DNA from: Ruminococcus_G sp050944415
Lineage (GTDB): Bacteria > Bacillota > Clostridia > Lachnospirales > Lachnospiraceae
Reading direction: 5' to 3'
Assembly (NCBI GenBank): GCA_050944415.1
Contig: JBMNRA010000008.1
Span: 1-60,403 of the forward strand
Length of the DNA: 60,403 nt
The notes below the pieces were generated by a model. The model did not search any database and had not been told where the DNA came from. It saw only the letters and a program-made list of their open reading frames with translations. Position numbers and translations under genes: made by a program. Shown piece after piece: positions 1 to 8,181 of the stretch; the first letter of the stretch is position 1; each line of letters begins with the position of its first letter.

Positions 1-117
1 GGGGTTCCGGAAGAGGTTGCCCGCGAAGCGTTGCGTCTTGCTATGCATAAGTTACCATGTAAATGTAAAATCGTTTCTCGTGCAGACTTAGAAGGCGGTG
101 ATAACAGTGAAAATTAA
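1..117 (+). CDS. rplP: Ribosomal protein L16, C-terminal part
   Basis: The window opens inside this gene; 38 codons and a TAA remain. The visible protein reads GVPEEVAREALRLAMHKL and continues with a KCKIVSR segment, the conserved C-terminus of L16, a 23S rRNA-binding protein of the large subunit near the A site. Its last 11 nt overlap the start of the L29 gene, as is usual in the S10-spc gene order, so the two are probably translationally coupled. The N-terminal part lies outside the window. Confidence 0.95.
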   Translation, partial: GVPEEVAREALRLAMHKLPCKCKIVSRADLEGGDNSEN

Positions 118-316
118 AAATTATGTAGAAGATTTAAGAACAAAATCAGCTGCAGAATTACAAGAAGAATTAGTAGCTGCTAAAAAGGAACTCTTTAACT
201 TGAGATTTCAGAATGCAACCAACCAATTGGACAATACAAGCAGAATCAAAGAGGTTCGCAGGAATATTGCCAGAATTCAGACTGTAATGGCCCAGAAGGC
301 AAATGCGGCACAGTAG
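107..316 (+). CDS. rpmC: Ribosomal protein L29
   Basis: A 69-residue, highly charged, two-helix protein starting VKIKNYVEDLR, with the family core ELFNLRFQNATNQL. L29 sits at the polypeptide exit tunnel, next to L23. The open frame extends to a GTG at 98, but the GTG at 107 matches the usual L29 N-terminus and lies at good distance from an SD-like GGCGGTGAT inside the end of rplP. The gene is part of the continuous ribosomal protein transcript, with rpsQ 22 nt downstream. Confidence 0.95.
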   Translation: MKIKNYVEDLRTKSAAELQEELVAAKKELFNLRFQNATNQLDNTSRIKEVRRNIARIQTVMAQKANAAQ

Positions 317-338
317 GCAGTGAAAGGAGCAATTGATC

Positions 339-593
339 GTGGAAAGAAATCTTAGAAAAACACGTGTTGGTAAAGTAGTCAGCAATAAGATGGATAAGAC
401 CGTTGTTGTTGCGATCGAAGACCATGTGAAACATCCGCTTTACAAAAAGATCGTGAAGAGAACGTATAAACTGAAAGCGCATGATGAAAATAATGAGTGC
501 AATATCGGTGATACAGTAAAAGTTATGGAGACAAGACCGTTGTCCAAGGATAAGAGATGGAGACTGGTTGAGGTCGTAGAGAAAGTGAAATAA
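339..593 (+). CDS. rpsQ: Ribosomal protein S17
   Basis: An 84-residue OB-fold protein beginning VERNLRKTRVGKVVS with the motif MDKTVVV; S17 binds 16S rRNA early in 30S assembly. An in-frame TTG at 333 is possible, but AAGGAGC at 324-330 is only about 2 nt from it and 8 nt from the GTG at 339, so GTG 339 is preferred. The gene sits between rpmC and rplN in normal spc operon order. Confidence 0.95.
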   Translation: MERNLRKTRVGKVVSNKMDKTVVVAIEDHVKHPLYKKIVKRTYKLKAHDENNECNIGDTVKVMETRPLSKDKRWRLVEVVEKVK

Positions 594-609
594 ATAGGAG
601 GATACCAGC

Positions 610-978
610 ATGATTCAACAGGAAAGTAGACTCAGAGTCGCTGACAACACTGGTGCAAAGGAGATTCTGTGTATCCGTGTTCTGGGCGGTTCAACCAGAA
701 GATATGCGAACATCGGTGATGTGATTGTTGCGACCGTCAAAGATGCAACGCCAGGTGGAGTTGTCAAAAAAGGTGACGTTGTAAAAGCTGTCGTTGTTCG
801 TACTGTAAAGGGCGCTCGTCGTAAAGACGGTTCTTATATTAAATTCGATGAGAACGCTGCTGTTATTATTAAAGATGATAAGACACCGAGAGGAACACAT
901 ATCTTCGGACCAGTAGCGAGAGAGCTTCGTGAAAAACAGTTCATGAGGATTGTATCCCTGGCTCCGGAAGTATTATAA
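610..978 (+). CDS. rplN: Ribosomal protein L14
   Basis: 122 residues, the standard length for L14, beginning MIQQESRLRVADNTGA, with the conserved KGDVVKAVVVRT and PRGTHIFGPVARELR segments. L14 is a beta-barrel 50S protein at the subunit interface that contacts 16S rRNA in the assembled ribosome. An AGGAGGA ribosome-binding site precedes the ATG by a short gap. The next gene begins 10 nt after the stop. Confidence 0.97.
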   Translation: MIQQESRLRVADNTGAKEILCIRVLGGSTRRYANIGDVIVATVKDATPGGVVKKGDVVKAVVVRTVKGARRKDGSYIKFDENAAVIIKDDKTPRGTHIFGPVARELREKQFMRIVSLAPEVL

Positions 979-988
979 GGAGGTACCT

Positions 989-1300
989 ATGTCAGCGTTA
1001 AAGATTAAAAAAGGTGATACAGTAAAAGTAATTGCCGGTAAAGATAAAGACAAAGAAGGCAAAGTGCTTTCTGTTAAGGACGGAAAAGTTATCGTAGAGG
1101 GCGTTAATATGATTACAAAACATGAGAAACCTTCTATGAGAAATCAGCAGGGCGGTATCGTAAACAAAGAAGCTCCTATTGACGCTTCCAACGTTATGTA
1201 TGTACACAACGGAAAAGCAACAAGAGTGGGCTTTAAAGTAGAAGACGGTAAAAAAGTCCGTATTGCAAAATCAACCGGTGAGGTTATCGACGATAAATAA
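989..1300 (+). CDS. rplX: Ribosomal protein L24
   Basis: 103 residues with an N-terminal KOW motif (KIKKGDTVKVIAGKDKDKEG); L24 is an assembly-initiator protein of the 50S subunit. The frame is open from 950, inside rplN, but ATG 989 has an AAGGAGGT site right before it and gives the usual N-terminus. C-terminal GFKVEDGKKVRI is also typical. Spacing to rplE is 20 nt. Confidence 0.96.
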   Translation: MSALKIKKGDTVKVIAGKDKDKEGKVLSVKDGKVIVEGVNMITKHEKPSMRNQQGGIVNKEAPIDASNVMYVHNGKATRVGFKVEDGKKVRIAKSTGEVIDDK

Positions 1301-1320
1301 AGAGAGGAGGCTATTGAAAA

Positions 1321-1860
1321 ATGAGTAGATTGAAAGATATTTACAAAAACGAGATCGTAGATGCAATGATCAAAAAATTTGGATATAAAAACATTATGGA
1401 AGTGCCAAAACTCGAAAAAATCGTTGTTAACATGGGTGTTGGTGAAGCCAAAGATAATGCTAAAATTCTGGATTCCGCTGTGAAAGATATGGAAACAATT
1501 ACAGGACAGAAAGCGGTTCTGACAAGAGCTAAAAATTCAGTGGCAAACTTCAAAATCAGAGAAGGAATGGCTATCGGATGTAAAGTTACTCTTCGTGGAG
1601 AAAAAATGTATGAGTTCGCTGATCGTCTGATCAATCTGGCTCTTCCCCGTGTGCGTGACTTCCGTGGCGTGAATCCCAATGCTTTTGATGGAAGAGGAAA
1701 TTATGCTCTTGGTATCAAAGAACAGCTGATTTTCCCGGAAATCGAGTATGATAAAGTTGATAAGGTCAGAGGTATGGATGTTATTTTCGTAACTACTGCC
1801 AAGACTGATGAAGAAGCCCGTGAATTACTGACATTATTTAACATGCCGTTTTCAAAGTAA
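1321..1860 (+). CDS. rplE: Ribosomal protein L5
   Basis: 179 residues, the normal bacterial length. Family segments include IVVNMGVGEA near residue 35 and RDFRGVNPNAFDGRGNY near residue 115. L5 binds 5S rRNA and forms an intersubunit bridge. A GAGAGGAGG site lies upstream of ATG 1321. The stop is followed 18 nt later by the S14 gene. Confidence 0.97.
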   Translation: MSRLKDIYKNEIVDAMIKKFGYKNIMEVPKLEKIVVNMGVGEAKDNAKILDSAVKDMETITGQKAVLTRAKNSVANFKIREGMAIGCKVTLRGEKMYEFADRLINLALPRVRDFRGVNPNAFDGRGNYALGIKEQLIFPEIEYDKVDKVRGMDVIFVTTAKTDEEARELLTLFNMPFSK

Positions 1861-1878
1861 AATTAGGAGGGAACGTTC

Positions 1879-2064
1879 ATGGCTAAAACAGCAATGAAAA
1901 TCAAACAGCAGCGCAAACAGAAATTCTCCACAAGAGAATATAACCGCTGCAGAATCTGCGGACGTCCGCACGCATATCTGAGAAAATATGGAATCTGCCG
2001 TATTTGCTTCCGTGAACTGGCATACAAAGGACAGATCCCGGGAGTGAAAAAAGCCAGCTGGTAA
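1879..2064 (+). CDS. rpsN: Ribosomal protein S14, zinc-binding short form
   Basis: 61 residues: the short type Z (C+) S14, with CRIC near residue 24 and CRIC near residue 40 forming a four-cysteine zinc site. S14 binds the 16S rRNA head. This short form is usual in Firmicutes, which often carry a second cysteine-free copy for zinc limitation; none is seen here. The ATG has a TTAGGAGG site 6 to 8 nt upstream. A structured 136-nt gap follows before rpsH. Confidence 0.97.
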   Translation: MAKTAMKIKQQRKQKFSTREYNRCRICGRPHAYLRKYGICRICFRELAYKGQIPGVKKASW

Positions 2065-2082
2065 TTTTGAACACTTGGTAAA

Positions 2083-2165
2083 ACACTGATAAAAGCAGTG
2101 TGTATAATTTTGTATAATAATCAACTTACAGTACCAGGCCCCTGTCAGGTCAGGTACTACAGTAA
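2083..2165 (+). promoter_or_regulatory. Structured spacer between rpsN and rpsH
   Basis: The 136-nt gap holds two hairpins. ACACTG (2083-2088) pairs with CAGTGT (2096-2101), followed by an AT-rich stretch. AGTACC near 2131 pairs with GGTACT near 2153, enclosing a second small CAGG/CTG pairing. Two TATAAT-like boxes (2103-2108, 2113-2118) lack a matching -35. In other bacteria S8 regulates the spc operon; a similar role here is only inference. Confidence 0.4.
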
Positions 2166-2200
2166 CATGTAAAGTCTAACAAATTAAGGAGGAAACTTAC

Positions 2201-2602
2201 ATGACAATGAGCGATCCGATTGCAGATATGCTTACAAGAATCCGTAATGCCAATACTGCAAAACATGACACTGTAGATGTTCCGGCATCTAAAATGAAAA
2301 CAGCCATCGCAGATATTTTATTAAAAGAAGGTTATATTGAAAAATATGAGCTGATCGAAGACGGCAATTTTAAAACAATCCGTATTACCCTGAAATACGG
2401 TGCAGACAAAAATGAGAAAATCATCACCGGACTGAAAAGAATTTCAAAACCAGGTCTGCGTATTTATGTAAATAAAGAGGAGCTTCCAAAGGTTCTCGGC
2501 GGATTGGGTATTGCAATCCTGTCTACAAACCAGGGAGTAATTACAGACAAAGAAGCAAGAAAACTCCAGGTAGGCGGAGAGGTTCTGGCATTCGTCTGGT
2601 AA
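2201..2602 (+). CDS. rpsH: Ribosomal protein S8
   Basis: 133 residues beginning MTMSDPIADMLTRIRNA, the invariant S8 N-terminus, and ending in the family motif GGEVLAFVW. S8 binds helix 21 of 16S rRNA and, in E. coli, represses the spc operon by binding its mRNA. TTAAGGAGG lies 7 to 9 nt before the ATG. It is preceded by a structured spacer and followed by a hairpin. Confidence 0.97.
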   Translation: MTMSDPIADMLTRIRNANTAKHDTVDVPASKMKTAIADILLKEGYIEKYELIEDGNFKTIRITLKYGADKNEKIITGLKRISKPGLRIYVNKEELPKVLGGLGIAILSTNQGVITDKEARKLQVGGEVLAFVW

Positions 2603-2622
2603 ACCATAAGCAACTGAAAACA

Positions 2623-2645
2623 GAAGGGAATATCATCGTCCCTTC
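2623..2645 (+). promoter_or_regulatory. Small hairpin between rpsH and rplF
   Basis: GAAGGGA (2623-2629) and TCCCTTC (2639-2645) form a perfect 7-bp stem with a 9-nt loop in the 71-nt spacer before rplF. There is no T-tract, so it is not a terminator by itself; it may stabilise or partly attenuate the polycistronic transcript. Confidence 0.4.
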
Positions 2646-2673
2646 CGAAAATTTAAGTTAGGAGGAAAATGGT

Positions 2674-3213
2674 ATGTCACGTATTGGAAGACTGCCGGTA
2701 GTTGTTCCGTCAGGGGTGGAAGTAACCATCTCAGAGAACAACGAAGTAACTGTAAAAGGACCAAAGGGCACACTCGTAAAAGCCCTTCCAAAAGAAATGG
2801 ATATTAAGCTGGAAGACGGACAGGTTATTGTTACAAGACCCAGCGATCTGAAGAAAATGAAATCTCTGCATGGTCTGACCAGAACACTGATTCAGAACAT
2901 GGTAACAGGCGTAAGCGCAGGTTATGAAAAAGTTCTGGAAGTAAACGGTGTAGGTTACAGAGCAGCAAAGCAGGGCAAGAAATTAGTATTATCACTCGGT
3001 TATTCTCATCCGGTTGAGATGGAAGATCCGGAAGGACTGGAATCCGCTGTTGATGGAAATAAGATCACAGTAAAAGGTATTGACAAAGAAAAGGTTGGTC
3101 AGTATGCTGCAGAAATCAGAGATAAGAGAAGACCTGAACCTTATAAAGGAAAAGGTATCAAGTATGCTGATGAAGTGATCAGACGTAAAGTTGGTAAGAC
3201 CGGTAAGAAATAA
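2674..3213 (+). CDS. rplF: Ribosomal protein L6
   Basis: 179 residues beginning MSRIGRLPVVVPSGVEV and ending with the conserved RRKVGKTGKK tail; the segment PEPYKGKGIKYADE is the L6 signature. L6 has two alpha/beta repeats and sits near the sarcin-ricin loop where translation factors bind. A TTAGGAGG site precedes ATG 2674. rplR follows after 17 nt. Confidence 0.97.
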   Translation: MSRIGRLPVVVPSGVEVTISENNEVTVKGPKGTLVKALPKEMDIKLEDGQVIVTRPSDLKKMKSLHGLTRTLIQNMVTGVSAGYEKVLEVNGVGYRAAKQGKKLVLSLGYSHPVEMEDPEGLESAVDGNKITVKGIDKEKVGQYAAEIRDKRRPEPYKGKGIKYADEVIRRKVGKTGKK

Positions 3214-3230
3214 TTAAGGAGAGTGTGAAA

Positions 3231-3599
3231 ATGGTTAGTAAAGTATCAAGGACGAAAGTTCGTCAGAAAAAACATAGAAGATTACGTAATCATATCGTTG
3301 GTACAGCACAGAAACCGCGTCTGTCTGTGTTCAGAAGCAATAATCATATGTATGCACAGATTATTGACGATACAGCAGGAAATACACTGGTTTCCGCTTC
3401 TACTCTTCAGAAAGATGTAAAGGCAGAGCTGGAGAAAACCAATGACGTTGCAGCAGCAGCATATCTTGGAACTGTAATCGGCAAAAAAGCTGTGGAAAAA
3501 GGTATTACAGCAGTTGTCTTTGACCGTGGAGGTTTCATTTATCAGGGTAAGATCAAAGCTCTGGCTGATGCAGCAAGAGAAGCAGGTCTGGAATTCTAG
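3231..3599 (+). CDS. rplR: Ribosomal protein L18
   Basis: 122 residues, basic N-terminus (MVSKVSRTKVRQKKHRRLR) followed by the fold that binds 5S rRNA together with L5. PRLSVFRSNNHMYAQIID and VVFDRGGFIYQGKIKALADAAREAGLEF-type ending are typical. A GTG at 3225 is in frame, but AAGGAG at 3216-3221 is best spaced (9 nt) for ATG 3231. Confidence 0.96.
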   Translation: MVSKVSRTKVRQKKHRRLRNHIVGTAQKPRLSVFRSNNHMYAQIIDDTAGNTLVSASTLQKDVKAELEKTNDVAAAAYLGTVIGKKAVEKGITAVVFDRGGFIYQGKIKALADAAREAGLEF

Positions 3600-3618
3600 A
3601 AAGGGAGGAGAAGAACAC

Positions 3619-4128
3619 ATGAAACGCAGTATCATTGATGCTAGTCAGCTTGAATTAGAAGAAAAAGTAGTGTCAATCAAACGTGTAACTAAGGTTGTTA
3701 AAGGTGGTCGTAACTTCCGTTTCACTGCTTTAGTTGTTGTCGGGGACGGCAATGGACATGTTGGCGCCGGATTGGGAAAGGCAACTGAAATTCCCGAGGC
3801 AATCCGCAAAGGTAAAGAAGATGCTATGAAAAAGCTGGTAACAGTTGCCAGAGATGAAAATGGAAGTATTACTCATGATTTTGTTGGAAAATTCGGAAGT
3901 TCTGAGGTATTATTAAAGAGGGCTCCCGAAGGTACCGGTGTTATTGCAGGCGGTCCGGCTCGTGCTGTGATTGAGCTTGCAGGAATTAAGAACATCCGTA
4001 CGAAATCTCTGGGTTCAAACAATAAACAGAACGTTGTACTTGCTACAATCGAAGGTTTACGTCAGTTAAAGACTCCGGAAGAAGTAGCGAAACTTCGCGG
4101 TAAATCCGTAGAAGAGATCTTTGCTTAA
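3619..4128 (+). CDS. rpsE: Ribosomal protein S5
   Basis: 169 residues. The double-stranded-RNA-binding-like N-terminal domain (VVKGGRNFRFTALVVVGD) and the C-terminal domain (GGPARAVIELAGIKNI) are both plain. S5 acts in decoding fidelity and 30S assembly. The frame is open well upstream inside rplR, but ATG 3619 has AAGGGAGGAG about 9 nt before it and gives the normal S5 length. Confidence 0.96.
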   Translation: MKRSIIDASQLELEEKVVSIKRVTKVVKGGRNFRFTALVVVGDGNGHVGAGLGKATEIPEAIRKGKEDAMKKLVTVARDENGSITHDFVGKFGSSEVLLKRAPEGTGVIAGGPARAVIELAGIKNIRTKSLGSNNKQNVVLATIEGLRQLKTPEEVAKLRGKSVEEIFA

Positions 4129-4142
4129 GGAGGATCATGGAA

Positions 4143-4325
4143 ATGGCAGATAAATTAAAAATCACATTAGTAAAATCTACGATTGGTGCGATTCCAAAAC
4201 ACAGAAAAACGGTAGAAGCCCTGGGCCTTACCAAAATGCATAAGACGGTAGAAATGCCGGATAATGCTGCAGTTCGGGGTATGGTAAAACAGGTGTGCCA
4301 CCTGGTAAAAGTAGAAGAAGTATAA
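4143..4325 (+). CDS. rpmD: Ribosomal protein L30
   Basis: 60 residues beginning MADKLKITLVKSTIGA, with the L30 core KHRKTVEALGLTKMHKTVE. L30 is a small 50S protein of ferredoxin-like fold. Two ATGs compete: 4137 is only 3 nt from AAGGAGG (4127-4133), while 4143 is 9 nt away and is preferred. The rplO gene follows after about 15 nt. Confidence 0.95.
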   Translation: MADKLKITLVKSTIGAIPKHRKTVEALGLTKMHKTVEMPDNAAVRGMVKQVCHLVKVEEV

Positions 4326-4340
4326 AGAGGAGGTACCATG

Positions 4341-4781
4341 ATGGATTTATCAAATTTAAAACCGGCTGATGGTTCCAGACAGAGTGATAATTTCCGCAGA
4401 GGCCGCGGCCATGGTTCAGGAAACGGCAAGACTGCCGGTAAAGGCCATAAAGGTCAGAAAGCTCGTTCTGGTGCTCCCAGACCTGGATTCGAAGGCGGAC
4501 AGATGCCTTTATACAGACGTATTCCAAAGAGAGGTTTCACAAACAGAAACTCCAAGGAAATCGTTGCTATTAATGTTAGTGTTCTTGAAAGATTTGAAGA
4601 TGGTTCTGAAGTAACAGTAGAATCACTGCTGGCTTCCGGTGCAATCTCCAATCCAAAAGATGGAGTTAAGATTCTTGGAAATGGAGAATTGACAAAGAAG
4701 CTTAATGTTAAAGTAAACGCTTTTAGCGAAAGTGCAAAAACCAAGATTGAGGCCGTAGGTGGAACAGTAGAGGTGATCTAA
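4341..4781 (+). CDS. rplO: Ribosomal protein L15
   Basis: 146 residues with the glycine/arginine-rich N-terminus typical of L15 (RRGRGHGSGNGKTAGKGHKG) and PLYRRIPKRGF in the middle. L15 is a late 50S assembly protein. ATG 4341 is 6 nt from GAGGAGGT; ATG 4338 is possible but too close. The last base of the stop is the first base of the secY ATG, a 1-nt overlap that suggests translational coupling. Confidence 0.96.
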   Translation: MDLSNLKPADGSRQSDNFRRGRGHGSGNGKTAGKGHKGQKARSGAPRPGFEGGQMPLYRRIPKRGFTNRNSKEIVAINVSVLERFEDGSEVTVESLLASGAISNPKDGVKILGNGELTKKLNVKVNAFSESAKTKIEAVGGTVEVI

Positions 4782-6106
4782 TGCTGAAGACTCTTCAGAA
4801 TGCTTTCAAAATTAAAGACGTAAGGCGGAGAATCTTTTATGTATTCCTGATGCTGGTAGTTGTGCGTTTAGGTACGCAGATACCGGCACCGGGAGTTGAC
4901 GGGAATTATTTTCAGGAGTGGTTTGCCAGTCAGACTGGGGATGCGTTTAACTTTCTGGACGCATTTACCGGAGGATCCTTTTCCTCATTTTCTATTTTTG
5001 CACTGAATATCACTCCCTACATTACATCTTCTATTATCGTTCAGCTATTGACAATTGCGATTCCAAAGCTTGAGGAACTGCACAGAGACGGCGAAACAGG
5101 CAGGAAGAAAATTACTGCAATAACCAGATACCTGACGGTTGGACTGGCGGTATTTGAATCTGCGGCAATGGCAATTGGATTCGGGAACAGGGGTCTGATC
5201 CCGAATATGAATTTCGGTAAAGTGGTCGTTGTTATAGCAACTCTGACAGCCGGTTCTGCATTTCTGATGTGGGTCGGTGAAAGGATTAATGAAAAAGGAG
5301 TCGGAAACGGTATATCAATCGTGCTGATGATCAATATTGTATCCAGAATTCCCAGTGATATGGTTACTCTTTTTGAGTCCTTCGTATCGACGAGTGTGAC
5401 GGGAAGCGTTGCTAAGAGCTGTCTGGCTGCAGTTATTATTATCGCGATTATTCTGGCTGTTGTTGTTCTCGTTCTGATCCTGAACGGTGCACAGAGGAAA
5501 ATTCCTGTTCAGTACTCTAAAAAGATGCAGGGCAGAAGAATGGTGGGCGGTCAGAGTTCACATATTCCTCTGAAGATTAATACAGCAGGTGTTATTCCGA
5601 TTATCTTTGCCTCTTCTATTATGTCTTTCCCGGGAATCATCGCATCCTTTGTGGGAGCCACCGGAGGAACCGGATGGGGAGCAAGGATTCTGGCGGCACT
5701 GAACTCCGGCAACTGGTTTAATCCCAGTCAGCCATGGTATTCACTGGGCCTTGTGCTCTATGTGGTGCTGGTTATTTTCTTTGCATATTTTTATACATCC
5801 ATCACATTCAATCCGTTGGAAGTGGCAGACAATATAAAGAAGCAGGGCGGATTTATACCTGGTATTCGTCCAGGCAAACCGACAGTTGACTACTTGAATA
5901 ATATTCTGAGCTATGTAATTTTTATCGGTGCTGCAGGGCTTACGATCGTTGCTGTGATTCCGTTTTTCTTTAATGGTGTATTTGGCGCAAATGTATCATT
6001 CGGCGGAACATCGCTGATCATTGTAGTCAGTGTTATTCTGGAGACTTTGAAACAGATCGAGTCCATGATGCTGGTAAGAAATTATAAAGGCTTTTTAAAT
6101 GAGTAA
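4781..6106 (+). CDS. secY: Protein translocase subunit SecY
   Basis: 441 residues with ten predicted membrane helices; SecY is the channel of the SecYEG translocon in the cytoplasmic membrane. Family features include RLGTQIPAPGVD after the first helix, ITPYITSSIIVQLL near residue 80, and the cytoplasmic IPGIRPGKPTVDYL loop near residue 360. The start overlaps the rplO stop by one base. A hairpin lies between secY and adk. Confidence 0.97.
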   Translation: MLKTLQNAFKIKDVRRRIFYVFLMLVVVRLGTQIPAPGVDGNYFQEWFASQTGDAFNFLDAFTGGSFSSFSIFALNITPYITSSIIVQLLTIAIPKLEELHRDGETGRKKITAITRYLTVGLAVFESAAMAIGFGNRGLIPNMNFGKVVVVIATLTAGSAFLMWVGERINEKGVGNGISIVLMINIVSRIPSDMVTLFESFVSTSVTGSVAKSCLAAVIIIAIILAVVVLVLILNGAQRKIPVQYSKKMQGRRMVGGQSSHIPLKINTAGVIPIIFASSIMSFPGIIASFVGATGGTGWGARILAALNSGNWFNPSQPWYSLGLVLYVVLVIFFAYFYTSITFNPLEVADNIKKQGGFIPGIRPGKPTVDYLNNILSYVIFIGAAGLTIVAVIPFFFNGVFGANVSFGGTSLIIVVSVILETLKQIESMMLVRNYKGFLNE

Positions 6107-6112
6107 TCAAAG

Positions 6113-6139
6113 AGGTTGTGGCGTGTGACGTCACAACCT
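6113..6139 (+). promoter_or_regulatory. Hairpin between secY and adk
   Basis: AGGTTGTG (6113-6120) pairs perfectly with CACAACCT (6132-6139) across an 11-nt loop. It is followed by TAATGTG rather than a T-tract, so it is more likely an attenuating or RNA-stabilising stem than a full terminator. It separates the secretion gene from adk-map-infA. Confidence 0.5.
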
Positions 6140-6183
6140 TAATGTGCATTCACGTCTATATCAAAGGATAAGGAGAGGTACTC

Positions 6184-6828
6184 ATGAAAATTATCATGTT
6201 AGGAGCCCCTGGTGCAGGAAAAGGGACACAGGCAAAAAAAATTGCTGAAAAATATCATATTCCCCATATTTCTACGGGTGATATTTTCAGAGCAAATATT
6301 AAAAATGGTACGGAACTGGGCAACAAGGCGAAAACATACATGGAACAGGGACTTTTAGTTCCGGATGAGCTGGTTTGTGATCTGGTCGTTGACCGTGTGA
6401 AACAGGACGACTGTGCAAACGGTTATGTGCTGGACGGATTTCCGAGAACGATTCCCCAGGCGGAAAGCCTGGACGCAGCCTTGAAAGAAATGGGACAGAG
6501 CATCGATTATGCTATTAATGTGGAAGTCCCGGATGAGAATATTATTCATCGTATGGGCGGAAGAAGAGCTTGTCTGGCCTGCGGAGCAACCTATCACGTG
6601 GAAAATATTCCTCCCAAAAAAGAGGGGATCTGTGACGTTTGCGGCGCCAAGCTTGTTCTGAGAGATGATGATAAACCGGAAACGGTAAAGAAACGTCTGG
6701 ATGTTTACCATGATCAGACACAGCCGCTGATAGAGTATTATACCAATGCCAACGTTCTTGTGGAAGTGGACGGAACTATGGCAATGGATGATGTTTTTGC
6801 CGCAATCTGTAAAGTATTGGGAGCATAA
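6184..6828 (+). CDS. adk: Adenylate kinase
   Basis: 214 residues. The P-loop GAPGAGKGTQ lies at residues 7-16, the NMP-binding segment STGDIFRANI near residue 30, and DGFPRT near residue 85. The enzyme interconverts ATP plus AMP with two ADP in the cytosol. The LID carries CLAC and CDVC pairs near residues 130 and 150, a four-cysteine zinc site typical of Gram-positive adenylate kinases. AAGGAGAGGT precedes ATG 6184; map begins 1 nt after the stop. Confidence 0.98.
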   Translation: MKIIMLGAPGAGKGTQAKKIAEKYHIPHISTGDIFRANIKNGTELGNKAKTYMEQGLLVPDELVCDLVVDRVKQDDCANGYVLDGFPRTIPQAESLDAALKEMGQSIDYAINVEVPDENIIHRMGGRRACLACGATYHVENIPPKKEGICDVCGAKLVLRDDDKPETVKKRLDVYHDQTQPLIEYYTNANVLVEVDGTMAMDDVFAAICKVLGA

Positions 6829-6829
6829 T

Positions 6830-7603
6830 ATGTCAGTTACAATTAAAACATCAAAAGAAATTGAATTGATGAGAGAAGCAGGCCGTCTCCTTGAACTGGT
6901 TCATGACGAGCTGGCCAAGGCAATACGGCCGGGCATTTCTACCTGGGACATCGATCATCTGGGCGAGGAGCTGATCCGGAGTTATGGATGTGTACCGAAC
7001 TTCTTAAATTATAATGGATATCCGGCGTCTATATGTGTGTCGGTTAATGATGAAGTCGTACATGGAATTCCAAGAAAAGATCACATTATTCAGGAGGGGG
7101 ATATTGTCAGTTTGGATGCAGGACTGATTTATAAAGGATTCCACTCTGATGCGGCAAGAACTCATGCGGTCGGCGAGATCAGCGCAGAGGCACAACAGCT
7201 GATTGATGTTACAAGACAGAGCTTTTTCGAAGGTATTAAATTTGCCAGAGCAGGCTGTCATCTTCATGAGATATCGGCAGCAATCGGAAAATACGCGGAA
7301 AGTTTTGGATATGGTGTTGTTCGTGATCTGGTAGGTCACGGTATTGGCAGCAGTCTCCATGAGGATCCTCAGATCCCCAACTTTGCGCAGAAACGCAGGG
7401 GCATTCGGCTGGAGCCGGGGATGACACTGGCGATTGAGCCTATGATTAACATGGGACGCGCAGATGTGTGCTGGTTGGATGACGACTGGACAGTAGTGAC
7501 AGAAGACGGAAGTCTTTCCGCACATTATGAAAATACTGTGCTGATTACCGAGGGCGAACCGGAGCTTCTGACACTGACGGATAAAGGATATCAGAATGAG
7601 TGA
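6830..7603 (+). CDS. map: Methionine aminopeptidase, type I
   Basis: 257 residues. The enzyme removes the initiator methionine from new proteins. All five metal ligands of the pita-bread fold can be seen in their motifs: SLDAGL, HSDAART, GHGIG, IEPM and YENTV. The frame is open from 6746 inside adk, but ATG 6830 gives the normal N-terminus (MSVTIKTSKEIELMREAG). The gene lacks the N-terminal zinc-finger extension found in some relatives. Its end overlaps the next gene by 8 nt. Confidence 0.97.
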   Translation: MSVTIKTSKEIELMREAGRLLELVHDELAKAIRPGISTWDIDHLGEELIRSYGCVPNFLNYNGYPASICVSVNDEVVHGIPRKDHIIQEGDIVSLDAGLIYKGFHSDAARTHAVGEISAEAQQLIDVTRQSFFEGIKFARAGCHLHEISAAIGKYAESFGYGVVRDLVGHGIGSSLHEDPQIPNFAQKRRGIRLEPGMTLAIEPMINMGRADVCWLDDDWTVVTEDGSLSAHYENTVLITEGEPELLTLTDKGYQNE

Positions 7604-7871
7604 TTTACAAAAAGGAATGTTTGCCAGATCACTGGCCGGACATGATAAGGGAAAGCTGTATATTATTATATCCGCTGATGAGGAGTACGTTTATCTGGCA
7701 GACGGGAAAATCCGAACCCTTGATCATTTGAAAAAGAAGAAAATTCGTCACGTTCAGGTGGATTATCATGCAGACGGGGAAATCCGGCAAATCATGGATT
7801 CTTCCCGTGAACTGCGTGATGAAGAGATTAAAAGAGCCATAAAATTAAAAGAAGCGCAAAGCAGGAGGTAA
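7596..7871 (+). CDS. KOW-domain RNA-binding protein (L14e-like)
   Basis: 91 residues; MSDLQKGMFARSLAGHDKGK resembles the KOW RNA-binding motif of the L14e/L6e/L27e group. The C-terminal third is charged and probably helical. It overlaps map by 8 nt and lies 3 nt before infA, so all three are translated together. Genes of this type occupy the same place in many Clostridia; a role in ribosome function is likely from context, but the exact function is unknown. Confidence 0.85.
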   Translation: MSDLQKGMFARSLAGHDKGKLYIIISADEEYVYLADGKIRTLDHLKKKKIRHVQVDYHADGEIRQIMDSSRELRDEEIKRAIKLKEAQSRR

Positions 7872-7874
7872 GAA

Positions 7875-8093
7875 ATGTCAAAGGCTGATGTAATTGAAGT
7901 AGAGGGTACAGTACTGGAAAAACTGCCTAATGCCATGTTTAAAGTCGAATTGGAAAACAAACATGTGGTACTGGCTCATATCAGTGGTAAGCTGCGTATG
8001 AATTTTATCCGTATTTTACCGGGCGATAAAGTAACGATTGAGTTATCACCCTATGATCTTTCTAAAGGAAGAATTATCTGGAGAGATAAATAA
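7875..8093 (+). CDS. infA: Translation initiation factor IF-1
   Basis: 72 residues, a single S1-like OB fold (SKADVIEVEGTVLEKLPNAMF near the start, ending LSKGRIIWRDK). IF-1 occupies the ribosomal A site during initiation. AGGAGG lies 4 to 5 nt before ATG 7875. In many Firmicutes rpmJ follows directly; here a terminator and a transporter gene come in between. Confidence 0.97.
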   Translation: MSKADVIEVEGTVLEKLPNAMFKVELENKHVVLAHISGKLRMNFIRILPGDKVTIELSPYDLSKGRIIWRDK

Positions 8094-8100
8094 AATAGTT

Positions 8101-8136
8101 AGTGGTACTTTACAGTAACGTGAAGTGCCACTTTTT
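8101..8136 (+). terminator. Intrinsic terminator after infA
   Basis: AGTGGTACTT (8101-8110) pairs with AAGTGCCACT (8122-8131) with one G-T wobble, followed directly by TTTT. This is a convincing rho-independent terminator that ends the spc-adk-infA transcript before the transporter gene. Confidence 0.85.
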
Positions 8137-8181
8137 CATATTATATGATAAGTATTGTCTGAGAGGGCAGCGGAGAAAAGT

